Of a stretch of 64,000 bases of DNA, positions 36,891-47,900 are shown piece by piece (position 1 is the first letter of the stretch; every line of letters starts with the position of its first letter). The DNA comes from Spirosoma foliorum (GTDB lineage: Bacteria; Bacteroidota; Bacteroidia; Cytophagales; Spirosomataceae): NCBI RefSeq assembly GCF_014117325.1, contig NZ_CP059732.1, forward strand, positions 4,291,001 through 4,355,000, read 5' to 3'. The position numbers were made by a program, and so were the translations under genes. A model generated the notes under the pieces. The model was given only the letters and a program-made list of their open reading frames with translations, had not been told where the DNA came from and did not search any database.

Positions 36891-37836
36891 TTATCTGCAC
36901 GAACGCAGGGATTTTCTAGATTTACTGCGTATCCTTGAAGAGGAAACAGGTATTCAAGCCGGTTTGATCGAAAAGGATTATTGGATCATGCATGCCCTGT
37001 ATGGGCTAAAAAAACAGCAATTCGACTTCGAGTTAAAAGGTGGAACATCCCTGTCGAAAGGCTATAAGATCATCGACCGTTTTTCCGAAGATATTGACAT
37101 CCATATCCAAGCTCCGGCTGCACTTGGGGTTAATGAAAACCCGAAGAACACCAAAAAACAGGCTGTAGAAGGCCGAAAAGCATTTTACGACTGGCTGGCC
37201 GCGACCATAAAAATAGAGGGCATTCTATCCGCCGAACGAGATACCAATTTTGATGACACAGAACATTATCGCAGTGGCGGTATACGATTAATATACAAAA
37301 GCCAAACCGAAACGATTGACGGCGTTAAAGAGGGGATATTGCTCGAAGCTGGATTTGACACCGTTCGTCCCAATCAAGCTCTAACGATTTCATCTTGGGC
37401 ATTCGACAAAGCGATTGCGAATCCCAAAATCAGTATCATCGACAATCGAGCCGCAGATATCCTTTGTTATCACCCTGGCTACACGTTCGTCGAAAAACTG
37501 CAAACTATTGCGACGAAGTTTCGCCAGGAGCAGCAGGGCGGAGAAGTTCGTGTTAATTTTATGAGGCAATATTATGACGTTGCCCAATTATTAGACAATG
37601 AACAAGTCCTCGCCTTTATTGGCACTGACGCCTACGAGCAACACAAACAAGCCAGATTTCCGAAAGCAGACTTGGCTGTTCCAATAGCCGAAAACGAGGC
37701 TTTTTTATTGAATGATCCTGCCATCAGAGCAACGTTTAAAAGTCGCTATGAAGGCACATCATCACTCTATTATAATGGCCAGCCAGCGTTTTTAGCTATT
37801 CTGGCCAAAATTCAGGGTTATCTACACAAGCTGTAA
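36880..37836 (+). CDS. abiEii: AbiEii nucleotidyltransferase toxin
   Basis: A 318-residue protein with the nucleotidyltransferase core FELKGGTSLSKGYKIIDRFS followed by EDIDIHI near residues 55-75, that is GGTSLSK and the D-x-D metal pair. A conserved later K/D-containing segment (YHPGYTFVEKLQTIATK) completes the AbiEii domain. The family transfers nucleotides to tRNA or other targets and arrests growth during phage infection; AbiEi counters it. All key motifs appear intact, so the pair is probably active. Confidence 0.92.
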   Translation: MPTSYLHERRDFLDLLRILEEETGIQAGLIEKDYWIMHALYGLKKQQFDFELKGGTSLSKGYKIIDRFSEDIDIHIQAPAALGVNENPKNTKKQAVEGRKAFYDWLAATIKIEGILSAERDTNFDDTEHYRSGGIRLIYKSQTETIDGVKEGILLEAGFDTVRPNQALTISSWAFDKAIANPKISIIDNRAADILCYHPGYTFVEKLQTIATKFRQEQQGGEVRVNFMRQYYDVAQLLDNEQVLAFIGTDAYEQHKQARFPKADLAVPIAENEAFLLNDPAIRATFKSRYEGTSSLYYNGQPAFLAILAKIQGYLHKL

Positions 37837-37858
37837 TTCTATGCTGATTACAGCTTTG

Positions 37859-38332
37859 CTATTTATTGGCATACCTTAGAAACCACTGAAAATCACGCTC
37901 AAGAGTCGTTTTGTTATCATAGATGTCACGGAACTCCACTTTTAAGGTGATCGGTGCCAGTTGCTCACGGGCATGTTCAATGGCCGCATCATCTTCATAC
38001 TCATCAAAGCGTGTTTCAAAAATCGTTAGCGATGAATTCGGCAGCACAACCCGCGTAACTGAGTCATTGGTTGGAGCAAACAGATAAGATTTGGGTGCAA
38101 GAGTAAGGCATTCTTCCAAATCGGCATGGACCACTCCATTCTTACTACAACTTAGCTTGTCGATGATTAAAGGCCCTAATCCGTTATTGCGCAAATGGAC
38201 AGCAAGTGTCTTTCGTTGGTCCTCCAATACAATCTGTCCCAGCGGCTTGAGCGACTTTTCATTATGAATCCGTTGCAGATACAATTGATAAAACGTGGCC
38301 AGCAATGCTAGCACTGAAATCAAAATTGCCAA
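37859..38332 (-). CDS. Membrane-anchored unknown protein, possibly 5'-truncated
   Basis: The visible frame starts only with TTG at 38332. Upstream the same frame reads AFASWEANLAILISVLALLA to a stop, with no ATG, although a natural protein of this type usually begins M-x(4-8)-W-E. This suggests a truncated start or a non-standard initiation. One TM helix (ILISVLALLATFYQLYL) is followed by a beta-rich soluble domain (LAVHLRNNGLGPLIIDKLSC ... ITLKVEFRDIYDN). The family is common in bacteria but has no known function. A strong hairpin separates it from the radical SAM gene. Confidence 0.5.
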   Translation of the reverse strand: MAILISVLALLATFYQLYLQRIHNEKSLKPLGQIVLEDQRKTLAVHLRNNGLGPLIIDKLSCSKNGVVHADLEECLTLAPKSYLFAPTNDSVTRVVLPNSSLTIFETRFDEYEDDAAIEHAREQLAPITLKVEFRDIYDNKTTLERDFQWFLRYANK

Positions 38333-38365
38333 GTTGGCCTCCCATGATGCAAACGCTTATGATGC

Positions 38366-38397
38366 AGAAAGCACCTTTTTACAAAAAGGTGCTTTCT
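38366..38397 (-). terminator. Terminator of the radical SAM gene
   Basis: AGAAAGCACCTTTTT and AAAAAGGTGCTTTCT form a perfect 15-bp stem with a 2-nt loop, 3 bp past the radical SAM stop codon (38400-38402). It is usable on both strands. Confidence 0.75.
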
Positions 38398-38399
38398 AG

Positions 38400-39737
38400 T
38401 TAGACTATCATTCTATAATCCTGCAATAATTTCAATCGCTCTCGTGCCTGTAATTCATAAATCAGGGGAATAAAGCGGTGGTACAAGCTGCATTGTGGGT
38501 CTTTACCATTTACCCGATACACCGGACAGCCACTGGTGCAAACTGACCGGTAACGACAGGACTGGCAATCTTGGGACTTCATATCTTCATAATGGTTGCC
38601 CTGCTGGATCATATCCACCAAATCCATATCCGTGTCGAAGAGGCTGTAGGAAAGCTGAGTGGCATCGCCAAAATGGACATGGCAATAATTGACCGTGCCA
38701 TCCACATAGATCGCTCCACCCGAAAAACCCGATGCGCAGGTTTGAAAGCCTAACTCACTCGGCTTGAGATCGCAGAATTGATGACGGTGAGAAAAACGCC
38801 AGCCCTGCCCGATAGCCACTTTCATCAACCTATAGGATTCTGAGAGGTATTTGTCCAGCAATTCTGAGTCAATGGCTTCACCTTTGACAATCGAATAACG
38901 AAACGGAACGTCCAGGTCGATTAAGTAACGCGTTAGACGCGGCAATCCCGTCAGGTTGTTGTTGGTCACCACCGTATTGGTCGATACCGGAATGTGATGA
39001 TCCAGCAACGTTCTTAGATTCCGATCAATGATGTTAAAACTCCCTGCGCCCGATTTGAACGTGCGAGTGCTGTCATGATCCACATCTAATCCATCCAGCG
39101 AAATCCCGTAGCTGATACCGTGTTCCTTTGAGAAGGCCATTATCTCGTCGGTTAAAATGGTCAGGTTGGTAATAAACGAACACTCCAACTGACAACCAAT
39201 GTTCTGCAAGGTTCTTTTGGCCTGTGGAATAAAGGTTTTCCAAGCTTTGAACTGGCTGAGGGGCTCTCCTCCGGCCAAGCGCAATTTGATAGACTTGAGA
39301 TCCCGTTTGTGAACCGTCTCCACCATCTTGTTCAACAACTGTTGACGGGTCGTATCCGACATGCCCGACGTGGTATTGAGCGTTGAGATGTAACAGTAGC
39401 TACAAGTCAGATTGCACCGATTGGTGGTGTGAATCCAGAAGTTGAGCGACTTAGGGCTATGTGGTTTTCGGGGTGTACTAAACTGCTGGTCAAACCGGAT
39501 AATTTCGGTTCGAGCCAACAGGCTTAAAAACTCCTCAACCACATCAGCTGCAATACCGAATTTCTCGCTCAGGGCTGCTACCGAGGTTTGATTGTCAATA
39601 ACCGCTAGAATGTCAGATTGCACCCGACTGAGAATCCGTAGCGAATTCGGGTAAGCACAGTTGACGGCAAAGGCATGTTGATCGTCAATAGCTCTAAGCA
39701 GCAGTTGTGGCGACTTGATCGGTACGAATGTCTTCAT
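38400..39737 (-). CDS. PqqD-fused radical SAM/SPASM peptide maturase
   Basis: The start chosen is ATG 39737 (MKTFVPIKSPQLLLRAIDDQ), giving 445 residues; an upstream start at 39779 would lie deep inside the preceding peptide frame. Residues about 5-80 form a PqqD-like RiPP recognition element (SDILAVIDNQTSVAALSEKF, ADVVEEFLSLLARTEIIRF). The radical SAM domain has the cluster motif CNLTCSYCY near residue 114 and the SAM-binding LAGGEPLSQF. The C-terminal SPASM part has CASGFSGGAIYVDGTVNYCH and CQSCRYRSVCTSGCP for auxiliary clusters. Such enzymes modify ribosomally made peptides (thioether or epimer formation). A candidate substrate is encoded directly upstream and overlaps this gene by 44 bp. 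Confidence 0.88.
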   Translation of the reverse strand: MKTFVPIKSPQLLLRAIDDQHAFAVNCAYPNSLRILSRVQSDILAVIDNQTSVAALSEKFGIAADVVEEFLSLLARTEIIRFDQQFSTPRKPHSPKSLNFWIHTTNRCNLTCSYCYISTLNTTSGMSDTTRQQLLNKMVETVHKRDLKSIKLRLAGGEPLSQFKAWKTFIPQAKRTLQNIGCQLECSFITNLTILTDEIMAFSKEHGISYGISLDGLDVDHDSTRTFKSGAGSFNIIDRNLRTLLDHHIPVSTNTVVTNNNLTGLPRLTRYLIDLDVPFRYSIVKGEAIDSELLDKYLSESYRLMKVAIGQGWRFSHRHQFCDLKPSELGFQTCASGFSGGAIYVDGTVNYCHVHFGDATQLSYSLFDTDMDLVDMIQQGNHYEDMKSQDCQSCRYRSVCTSGCPVYRVNGKDPQCSLYHRFIPLIYELQARERLKLLQDYRMIV

Positions 39738-39891
39738 CGTCTGCGGTTGAAGAATAGCTGATACAATCGCAATTGGCATTGGCGGAAGATACCTTTAAGA
39801 CCCTTTCGCCAAATGCTGCTTCCAGCAGTGAGCGATCATCAAAGAGAATGTTATTTTCATTCGATGCAATCATTACAGGTCGTGTTTTCAT
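39694..39891 (-). CDS. Candidate RiPP precursor peptide (65 aa), fused in frame to a recombinase
   Basis: Starting at ATG 39891 the frame encodes MKTRPVMIASNENNILFDDR, SLLEAAFGERVLKVSSANAN, CDCISYSSTADDEDIRTDQV and ATTAA. The first part is a leader-like helix; the second part has a C-D-C in a small Ser/Asn/Ala-rich core. It overlaps the maturase start. The Met is preceded by an A/C-rich run AAACCAAAACAACCAACAAC, typical of Bacteroidota starts. The same frame is read through from the serine recombinase, so the peptide is either its C-terminal 65 residues or an internally initiated gene. The RiPP role is inferred from the PqqD-radical SAM neighbour. Confidence 0.55.
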   Translation of the reverse strand: MKTRPVMIASNENNILFDDRSLLEAAFGERVLKVSSANANCDCISYSSTADDEDIRTDQVATTAA

Positions 39892-40545
39892 TGTTGTTGG
39901 TTGTTTTGGTTTTAATCGTTTCTGTAATTCACAAATCGTACTGGGGTGCCATTGGCTATCCCCCCGAAACGTCGGGATGCCTTGATTGTTGAGTGCCTGG
40001 GCCATGGCTCGTACGGTAGTGATGCCCAGTTTCTTCAAGGATTTGAGTACTGGTAAAAGCTGGTGGGCAAAGTCATCAGCCGCTTTTTTATTCCGCTTGG
40101 CCTGTATTTTCCCCTGTTTACCCAAAATAACTCCTCGTTTTCGAGCCGCTGCCAGAGCCGCTTTAGTGGTTTCACTAATGCGCTGTCGTTGCTCTTCATC
40201 CACAGCGGCTATAATATGAATGGTAAACCGGTTGGCGTGTGGATTATCGGTTACCACAATGTCCACATCCGATTTAACCAGTCGCGCAATTTTCTCAACA
40301 TCACGTCCTAGCCGATCCAATCGGGCGACCATGAGTGTGGCTTTGTTGAATCGACACCGCTCCATAGCCTCAAAAAGGCCATTCTGTTGTTTGCGCGTTG
40401 ATTTCACTTCAACCACCTCATCGACAAGCTCATACCCATTGAGCCGACAATAACTGGCCACGGCTACCTGTTGCGCTTCGAGCCCTAATCCACTTCGCCC
40501 TTGTCGGCGAGTGGAAACGCGGTAGTAAGCAATCGCCTGTTTCAT
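39694..40545 (-). CDS. Serine recombinase/resolvase with an unusual C-terminal extension
   Basis: A 283-residue frame. The N-terminal resolvase domain has the catalytic Ser in AYYRVSTRRQGRSGLGLEAQ (residues 6-25) and the family blocks MVARLDRLGRDVEKIARL and ANRFTIHIIAAVDEEQRQRI. The C-terminal helix-turn-helix ends near residue 212 with QWHPSTICELQKRLK, where most relatives stop. The remaining 65 residues after KPKQPTT correspond to the candidate peptide described separately. A lost stop codon or a true fusion would explain this. It may move or invert the neighbouring peptide cassette. Confidence 0.85.
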   Translation of the reverse strand: MKQAIAYYRVSTRRQGRSGLGLEAQQVAVASYCRLNGYELVDEVVEVKSTRKQQNGLFEAMERCRFNKATLMVARLDRLGRDVEKIARLVKSDVDIVVTDNPHANRFTIHIIAAVDEEQRQRISETTKAALAAARKRGVILGKQGKIQAKRNKKAADDFAHQLLPVLKSLKKLGITTVRAMAQALNNQGIPTFRGDSQWHPSTICELQKRLKPKQPTTMKTRPVMIASNENNILFDDRSLLEAAFGERVLKVSSANANCDCISYSSTADDEDIRTDQVATTAA

Positions 40546-40779
40546 AGCGGGTTAACCGTGATCTTGTTCCGATGTAAACGATGGATTACCTTTGAACAGA
40601 TTAGGATAAAAAATCGATTAGTTTTGTAGAAAGAGGCCCTGTTTCACAGGGATTTAGTGATGAAGAAAGATTGAAAAAGAGGCAGTGGTGTACGGGGGTT
40701 AACGATCGTTTACTGCCGAACAAATTTTTGAAAAGAAAATGGTAAAGCTGCTTCGTTATGCCGCATAACTTGTAAGCCT

Positions 40780-41346
40780 ATGGACTTTAAATTTGATAAG
40801 GCCTATCCCGGTGAATACGCTTATTTAGAAGATTTTATCGCTCGGGCGAATGATCAGCTCAAGAAAATGGATAAGGTCATTTTCCACGTATCGGATACGA
40901 TGAAGGAAGTCCCTTTTTCCTCGTCACGGACGGCGGAAGATCTTGAACGAAATGATAGACGAACCCGTGTTATTTCGTATTTGGAAGATAAACGAGCGGC
41001 TTATCGGCGGGAAGTCTTAGAGACGGTCTCTCAAGAGACGACCGGTACTGATCCAAAGGTTGCACACTGGGTCCGCCAAAGCTGCTCATTTGGACTAGAC
41101 GGATTTGATGAACAAACCCGACGTCATCATAGCCAAGACATTGACCTCCCGACGGAGAAGCTGCACAAGCTGTTTTCTGAAATCCCGTCAATTCGTCAAG
41201 AAGAGCCAATAGAGCAAAAGCGAGTGCCATCTGGAGACGAGATCACCGAAAGCTTAGGGAGGGCAGACGAAATCGCTAGACTGGTGGAGGAGACTAAAAA
41301 ACGCCGACAAGCTAGCCAACATAGGCGTGGTGGTCATCGACGGTAA
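40780..41346 (+). CDS. Unknown basic-tailed protein A
   Basis: A 188-residue hydrophilic, mostly helical protein (YAYLEDFIARANDQLKKMD ...). No known domain. The C-terminus ends ETKKRRQASQHRRGGHRR, very close to the ending of the next gene's product (REKREQKQQHRRGFRR). The genes are 69 bp apart on the same strand. ATG 40780. Confidence 0.6.
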   Translation: MDFKFDKAYPGEYAYLEDFIARANDQLKKMDKVIFHVSDTMKEVPFSSSRTAEDLERNDRRTRVISYLEDKRAAYRREVLETVSQETTGTDPKVAHWVRQSCSFGLDGFDEQTRRHHSQDIDLPTEKLHKLFSEIPSIRQEEPIEQKRVPSGDEITESLGRADEIARLVEETKKRRQASQHRRGGHRR

Positions 41347-41415
41347 AGTCCACAATGCCCATGATGTTTTATTACTGCAGAAGATTAAAGAGCTGATTTT
41401 TAGCATTATATACTT

Positions 41416-41889
41416 ATGACATACAGCGATCTGTTAGCCCAGCAAGACAAGGAGCTTGAACGGCTTAATCAGGAGTATTATGCAGACCAAGCCACAATCA
41501 GACGACTACAAAACGATCATTACGATAAAAGCCGATTTGATGGGCAGCTAGATCGGCTCAAAGTCCTCCACGAAAAGAAAGTCAAAGACGTACAAACCCG
41601 TTTTGCTCAGGAGCAGCTGGAGTATTTAGGAGAGCCAACACCGCCGGAGCCATCGCCCGATATTTCTCAAAGTCAAGACAAGGCGGCTGACATGATAAAG
41701 GCTTACCGACAACAACAAACCTCAACCCAAACCGGGGATCAACAAGGCACGGGCGGAGGTCAAGAAGTTAAACGATCTCAGCCTATGAAAGGCCAGCCTG
41801 TCGATGAAGATGAAGTCAAAAGGCTAGCTCAACAGACTCGTGAAAAACGGGAGCAAAAGCAACAACATAGGCGTGGATTCAGACGATAA
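41416..41889 (+). CDS. Unknown basic-tailed protein B
   Basis: A 157-residue protein: a coiled-coil N-terminus (LLAQQDKELERLNQEYYADQ ... FDGQLDRLKVLHEKKVKDV), then a low-complexity Gln/Pro/Gly linker, then RLAQQTREKREQKQQHRRGF and RR at the end. The matching tail with protein A suggests a shared function such as nucleic-acid binding or a C-terminal secretion signal. It ends 25 bp before the oldest repeat of the CRISPR array. Confidence 0.6.
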   Translation: MTYSDLLAQQDKELERLNQEYYADQATIRRLQNDHYDKSRFDGQLDRLKVLHEKKVKDVQTRFAQEQLEYLGEPTPPEPSPDISQSQDKAADMIKAYRQQQTSTQTGDQQGTGGGQEVKRSQPMKGQPVDEDEVKRLAQQTREKREQKQQHRRGFRR

Positions 41890-41914
41890 TAAAGCATCAT
41901 TATTTCTAGTAGTA

Positions 41915-44900
41915 TTCTCCATACCCGAAGGTGCGATTGATACCCCATTCAACAAAAGGCGACTGGGCAAGTGTTTCGCGCCTTTCAACACCCGAAGGTG
42001 CGATTGATACTCGCCTAAAAGGCTTTTAAATTGAAAATAAATGTCCTTCTTTCAATACCCGAAGGTGCGATTGATACACCCGGCGACTAGTTAAGCCGCA
42101 ACCGATTGACAACACTTTCAATACCCGAAGGTGCGATTGATACTCGAGCCAAGATACTGATTAACAGGCGGGGGATTGTTCTTTCAATACCTGAAGGTGC
42201 GATTGATACGCAATGAACGAGCGTCCTTGTGCTCCTGCGTGTTTCCTTTCAATACCCGAAGGTGCGATTGATACTTTCCCCAACCTGTTTACCAAACGCA
42301 GTCGCTGCGTCTTTCAATACCCGAAGGTGCGATTGATACCTCTTTCTTATTCAATCAGGTGAAAACACTCATATTCTTTCAATACCCGAAGGTGCGATTG
42401 ATACAATTGCTCCAGATGAGCAGCCAGTCGTAGTTCTGTAATCTTTCAATACCCGAAGGTGCGATTGATACTTTCAACCCAACGCTGACCAAAAACGCGA
42501 ACCTGACTTTCAATACCCGAAGGTGCGATTGATACCCGCAGTCAAAGACAATTACAAAGCGCCAACCGATCCTTTCAATACCCGAAGGTGCGATTGATAC
42601 CCAACACCTGGGAAACCGAAGAGGTTGACCATCTGATCTTTCAATACCCGAAGGTGCGATTGATACTTGCGCCGGGGTTGAAATCCATTGCAAACGAGAA
42701 CGTCTTTCAATACCCGAAGGTGCGATTGATACGAAATCTGCGAAAGAGCGTCCTTTAGATCGCTAACAGCTTTCAATACCCGAAGGTGCGATTGATACTG
42801 CCTGTATCCGCACGAAGACGAGCAATACGACAAGACTTTCAATACCCGAAGGTGCGATTGATACGAGTCCTAATATCTGGGCTTTCTGCGAGGGATCTTT
42901 TTCTTTCAATACCCGAAGGTGCGATTGATACCGGAGGGGGCCAGCAACCACATTGGCCTAAGCCTACTTCTTTCAATACCCGAAGGTGCGATTGATACCC
43001 ACTGGCGCCCTCACGTTGCAGCAGGTATTGCAGAACTTTCAATACCCGAAGGTGCGATTGATACGGCCGGCCGAAATCAGTCATGACCAGTGGCGAAGCT
43101 ACTTTCAATACCCGAAGGTGCGATTGATACCGGCGCAACCTACGAGGCCACTATTCCTTACTCAGCTTTCAATACCCGAAGGTGCGATTGATACGCAACG
43201 ATGCTTATTGATGGATAAGCCGGAGCCAACTTTCAATACCCGAAGGTGCGATTGATACTTCGGGCAAAGGTGTTCAGACTCCGTATGGCACCCACTTTCA
43301 ATACCCGAAGGTGCGATTGATACCACCCGCCAAAAGTGGAAACGAGCAACCGGTGGAATCTTTCAATACCCGAAGGTGCGATTGATACCACGCAAAGCGG
43401 ATTTCTTTACCGTGACTCTCTTGGCTTTCAATACCCGAAGGTGCGATTGATACGCTTTTGTTGATGATTGAGGAAATCGGCTGACTTACTTTCAATACCC
43501 GAAGGTGCGATTGATACAGGAGGGTGTGTTCAATATCAACGGTGAAGATCCAATCTTTCAATACCCGAAGGTGCGATTGATACTAGATACCTGTTCCTCC
43601 GCAGGCGTAGCACTTTTTACCTTTCAATACCCGAAGGTGCGATTGATACTAGAGTTACACCTTTTTTCTGTTGGTTCTTCTCCCTTTCAATACCCGAAGG
43701 TGCGATTGATACCTAGCGCCATCATAATAGTGAGTCTTGAGCTTATAGCCCTTTCAATACCCGAAGGTGCGATTGATACGTCGGTAGAGGTAACTTTAGT
43801 AGGCTTTTAGCCTAACTTTCAATACCCGAAGGTGCGATTGATACGTGTGCTTTCAGTCGAATAATCAAACTTCTGATTATGCTTTCAATACCCGAAGGTG
43901 CGATTGATACATTTTCTTTTGTTTGGAAGCCGCTGCGCGCACCGATCTTTCAATACCCGAAGGTGCGATTGATACTGGGCGGTACCTGCGCTGAGGATCG
44001 GGCGGCTTTTACTTTCAATACCCGAAGGTGCGATTGATACGAAGGGAAGCGTGTTGCAGGCCATACTGGATCATACCCTTTCAATACCCGAAGGTGCGAT
44101 TGATACGCCAGCATTAAGGTCCTGCCACGTCTTATCACCTCTTTCAATACCCGAAGGTGCGATTGATACAACTGCCTTTAACGTTCCATGAACAGCCCGA
44201 TAAGAACTTTCAATACCCGAAGGTGCGATTGATACATGACATAGTCTACCGCCATGTCACCCGAGTAGGTCAGCTTTCAATACCCGAAGGTGCGATTGAT
44301 ACGGCGGAATTGGCGATTCAAAAGGAAGCCAGTAAGCAACTTTCAATACCCGAAGGTGCGATTGATACTGCCTCTTGCTCGACACGGATGAGCCAGCCCT
44401 TTAGCTCTTTCAATACCCGAAGGTGCGATTGATACTTTTACGCTCTGGTTTTCTGAAATGCTCCGAATCGACGCTTTCAATACCCGAAGGTGCGATTGAT
44501 ACGTTCACGTGAAGAAGTGCGAACCTCAAACAACACACCTTTCAATACCCGAAGGTGCGATTGATACATCAATATTAGCTGTCGTAGTCAGCGTGCAGGT
44601 ATCCTTTCAATACCCGAAGGTGCGATTGATACCCAACATTTCGTCTAACAGCGATTACCTGTACAACACTTTCAATACCCGAAGGTGCGATTGATACAGC
44701 CCTGGCGAATCTGGCCAAGCAGGATCTGTCGACTTTCAATACCCGAAGGTGCGATTGATACAGCCATAATACGTTCCAGAAGACCAGGCAACGCCATCTT
44801 TCAATACCCGAAGGTGCGATTGATACTACCCATGTAGTAGTAGTGCTTGAGGTCCAACCCTTCTTTCAATACCCGAAGGTGCGATTGATACGCACCAGCA

Positions 44901-47900
44901 TCGGCGCGTTGGCGATAACGACGACAACTTTCAATACCCGAAGGTGCGATTGATACCGTTAGGCTTGCACCTGAATTATCATCCCGCGTAACTTTCAATA
45001 CCCGAAGGTGCGATTGATACTATTCACCCGACCACCATACCCTAATTTCGTCCAGATCTTTCAATACCCGAAGGTGCGATTGATACGCTACGTTTTACAG
45101 TATCGAGTCCGAGCGATTCGTAGCTTTCAATACCCGAAGGTGCGATTGATACACCTGTGCCTTCGTGTAGGTTTTCCCTTTGATCTTAACTTTCAATACC
45201 CGAAGGTGCGATTGATACATACAACAACTCAAAACTCGACTTGAATTGAGCTACTTTCAATACCCGAAGGTGCGATTGATACTGATCGTTTGCCGCCCGG
45301 AAGAAAATCAGTTGAAAACCTTTCAATACCCGAAGGTGCGATTGATACTAATACTATCCGTTGCGCCCGGATAATACTTGAAGGACTTTCAATACCCGAA
45401 GGTGCGATTGATACTTGTATTGATCGCGTAATACAGCACGCGCAGGGCAATCTTTCAATACCCGAAGGTGCGATTGATACCCCGCGTAGATTCCTCGGAA
45501 TGAAGTAATGTATATCCTTTCAATACCCGAAGGTGCGATTGATACAAGAAGGAGGAAGACTTGAAAGCTGCCCAAAAGAAAGCTTTCAATACCCGAAGGT
45601 GCGATTGATACAAGCGTGACACGGCCGCTTACATAGCTCTGGAGAAACCTTTCAATACCCGAAGGTGCGATTGATACGGTAACGCCAGTAACGTAGCATC
45701 CCGGATATTGAGTCCTTTCAATACCCGAAGGTGCGATTGATACTTGCCCCTGGATCGCTTGGTATCTGTGATTACGACCTCTTTCAATACCCGAAGGTGC
45801 GATTGATACATTACATTAAGCTTATTCAGGCTTATTGGGCGAAGCATCTTTCAATACCCGAAGGTGCGATTGATACCTACGAGTACCTCGGCCTAAAGGG
45901 CTATTCCAAAACTTTCAATACCCGAAGGTGCGATTGATACGGCTATTTTGCGACTAATGAGTTGAAGTAGTTCATCGCTTTCAATACCCGAAGGTGCGAT
46001 TGATACCTACGAAAAAACTGGCAGCGGGTACAGATGGGGGTATACTTTCAATACCCGAAGGTGCGATTGATACTACGCATCTGAAACCGCCTTATAATCA
46101 GTGATTAAAGCTTTCAATACCCGAAGGTGCGATTGATACAACTAAGCATGAAAACCGTACCAGTTGCTTTTAAACTTTCAATACCCGAAGGTGCGATTGA
46201 TACTTCGTAAGCCGCTCGGTTGGAGCCTTGGTGGGATAACCTTTCAATACCCGAAGGTGCGATTGATACATGCAACCAATTGGCCCCCCATCAAATACGA
46301 TATACCTTTCAATACCCGAAGGTGCGATTGATACCCTTTGGCCTGAAGCACTTCACGCAGTGATAGCCTACCTTTCAATACCCGAAGGTGCGATTGATAC
46401 GCAACGATGCTTATTGATGGATAAGCCGGAGCCAACTTTCAATACCCGAAGGTGCGATTGATACTTCGGGCAAAGGTGTTCAGACTCCGTATGGCACCCA
46501 CTTTCAATACCCGAAGGTGCGATTGATACCACCCGCCAAAAGTGGAAACGAGCAACCGGTGGAATCTTTCAATACCCGAAGGTGCGATTGATACCACGCA
46601 AAGCGGATTTCTTTACCGTGACTCTCTTGGCTTTCAATACCCGAAGGTGCGATTGATACGCTTTTGTTGATGATTGAGGAAATCGGCTGACTTACTTTCA
46701 ATACCCGAAGGTGCGATTGATACAGGAGGGTGTGTTCAATATCAACGGTGAAGATCCAATCTTTCAATACCCGAAGGTGCGATTGATACTAGATACCTGT
46801 TCCTCCGCAGGCGTAGCACTTTTTACCTTTCAATACCCGAAGGTGCGATTGATACTAGAGTTACACCTTTTTTCTGTTGGTTCTTCTCCCTTTCAATACC
46901 CGAAGGTGCGATTGATACATGGCTGGGTTCCAATCGGAAGGGAAAGGGGGCGGCCCTTTCAATACCCGAAGGTGCGATTGATACCGATGGGCAAAAACAG
47001 CATTGATGTCAATATCAAAGCTTTCAATACCCGAAGGTGCGATTGATACCTGGGTAGAAGATCACGCGATGAGCATGTACCTGCATTCTTTCAATACCCG
47101 AAGGTGCGATTGATACAGAACGGGCCGGTGGCAGATACAATGCCCTTTCTTAACTTTCAATACCCGAAGGTGCGATTGATACCTGGTCCATGCCGATACG
47201 GCAACTGCCTTTGGCAAAGGCTTTCAATACCCGAAGGTGCGATTGATACGTGCCCGGAGTCATACCGGTTTGGCCTTTCGGAATGGACACCTTTCAATAC
47301 CCGAAGGTGCGATTGATACCGTGTATAGTGCCCTGCACAATCCCCGAACGACACTGACTTTCAATACCCGAAGGTGCGATTGATACAAGAATGCCGCGAA
47401 TGGCAATCGGCTGTCGTTGATTCCTTTCAATACCCGAAGGTGCGATTGATACAAAAAGGAGGCACCCTACCCCCTGCCCCCGTCCCTCTTTCAATACCCG
47501 AAGGTGCGATTGATACGAGATTAAGTTCAGCCGGGGGTGGAGATGCTGTAAAACCTTTCAATACCCGAAGGTGCGATTGATACTGGAGCCAAAGGGCTGG
47601 CGAATGTGCTGGCAACGTTTACTTTCAATACCCGAAGGTGCGATTGATACTATTCCGGCCATTCCTTCATAAAGTCTTTGAAATCATCTTTCAATACCCG
47701 AAGGTGCGATTGATACCTCAAAGCGTGGTCTTATTCTGAACATCAACCGCCTTTCAATACCCGAAGGTGCGATTGATACCGATCAAAAAGGAAATCTATG
47801 CGCTGATGGATGAACTTTCAATACCCGAAGGTGCGATTGATACTCCTGTCGTCCTTGGTGTAACCTGCCTTCAGCCAACTTTCAATACCCGAAGGTGCGA

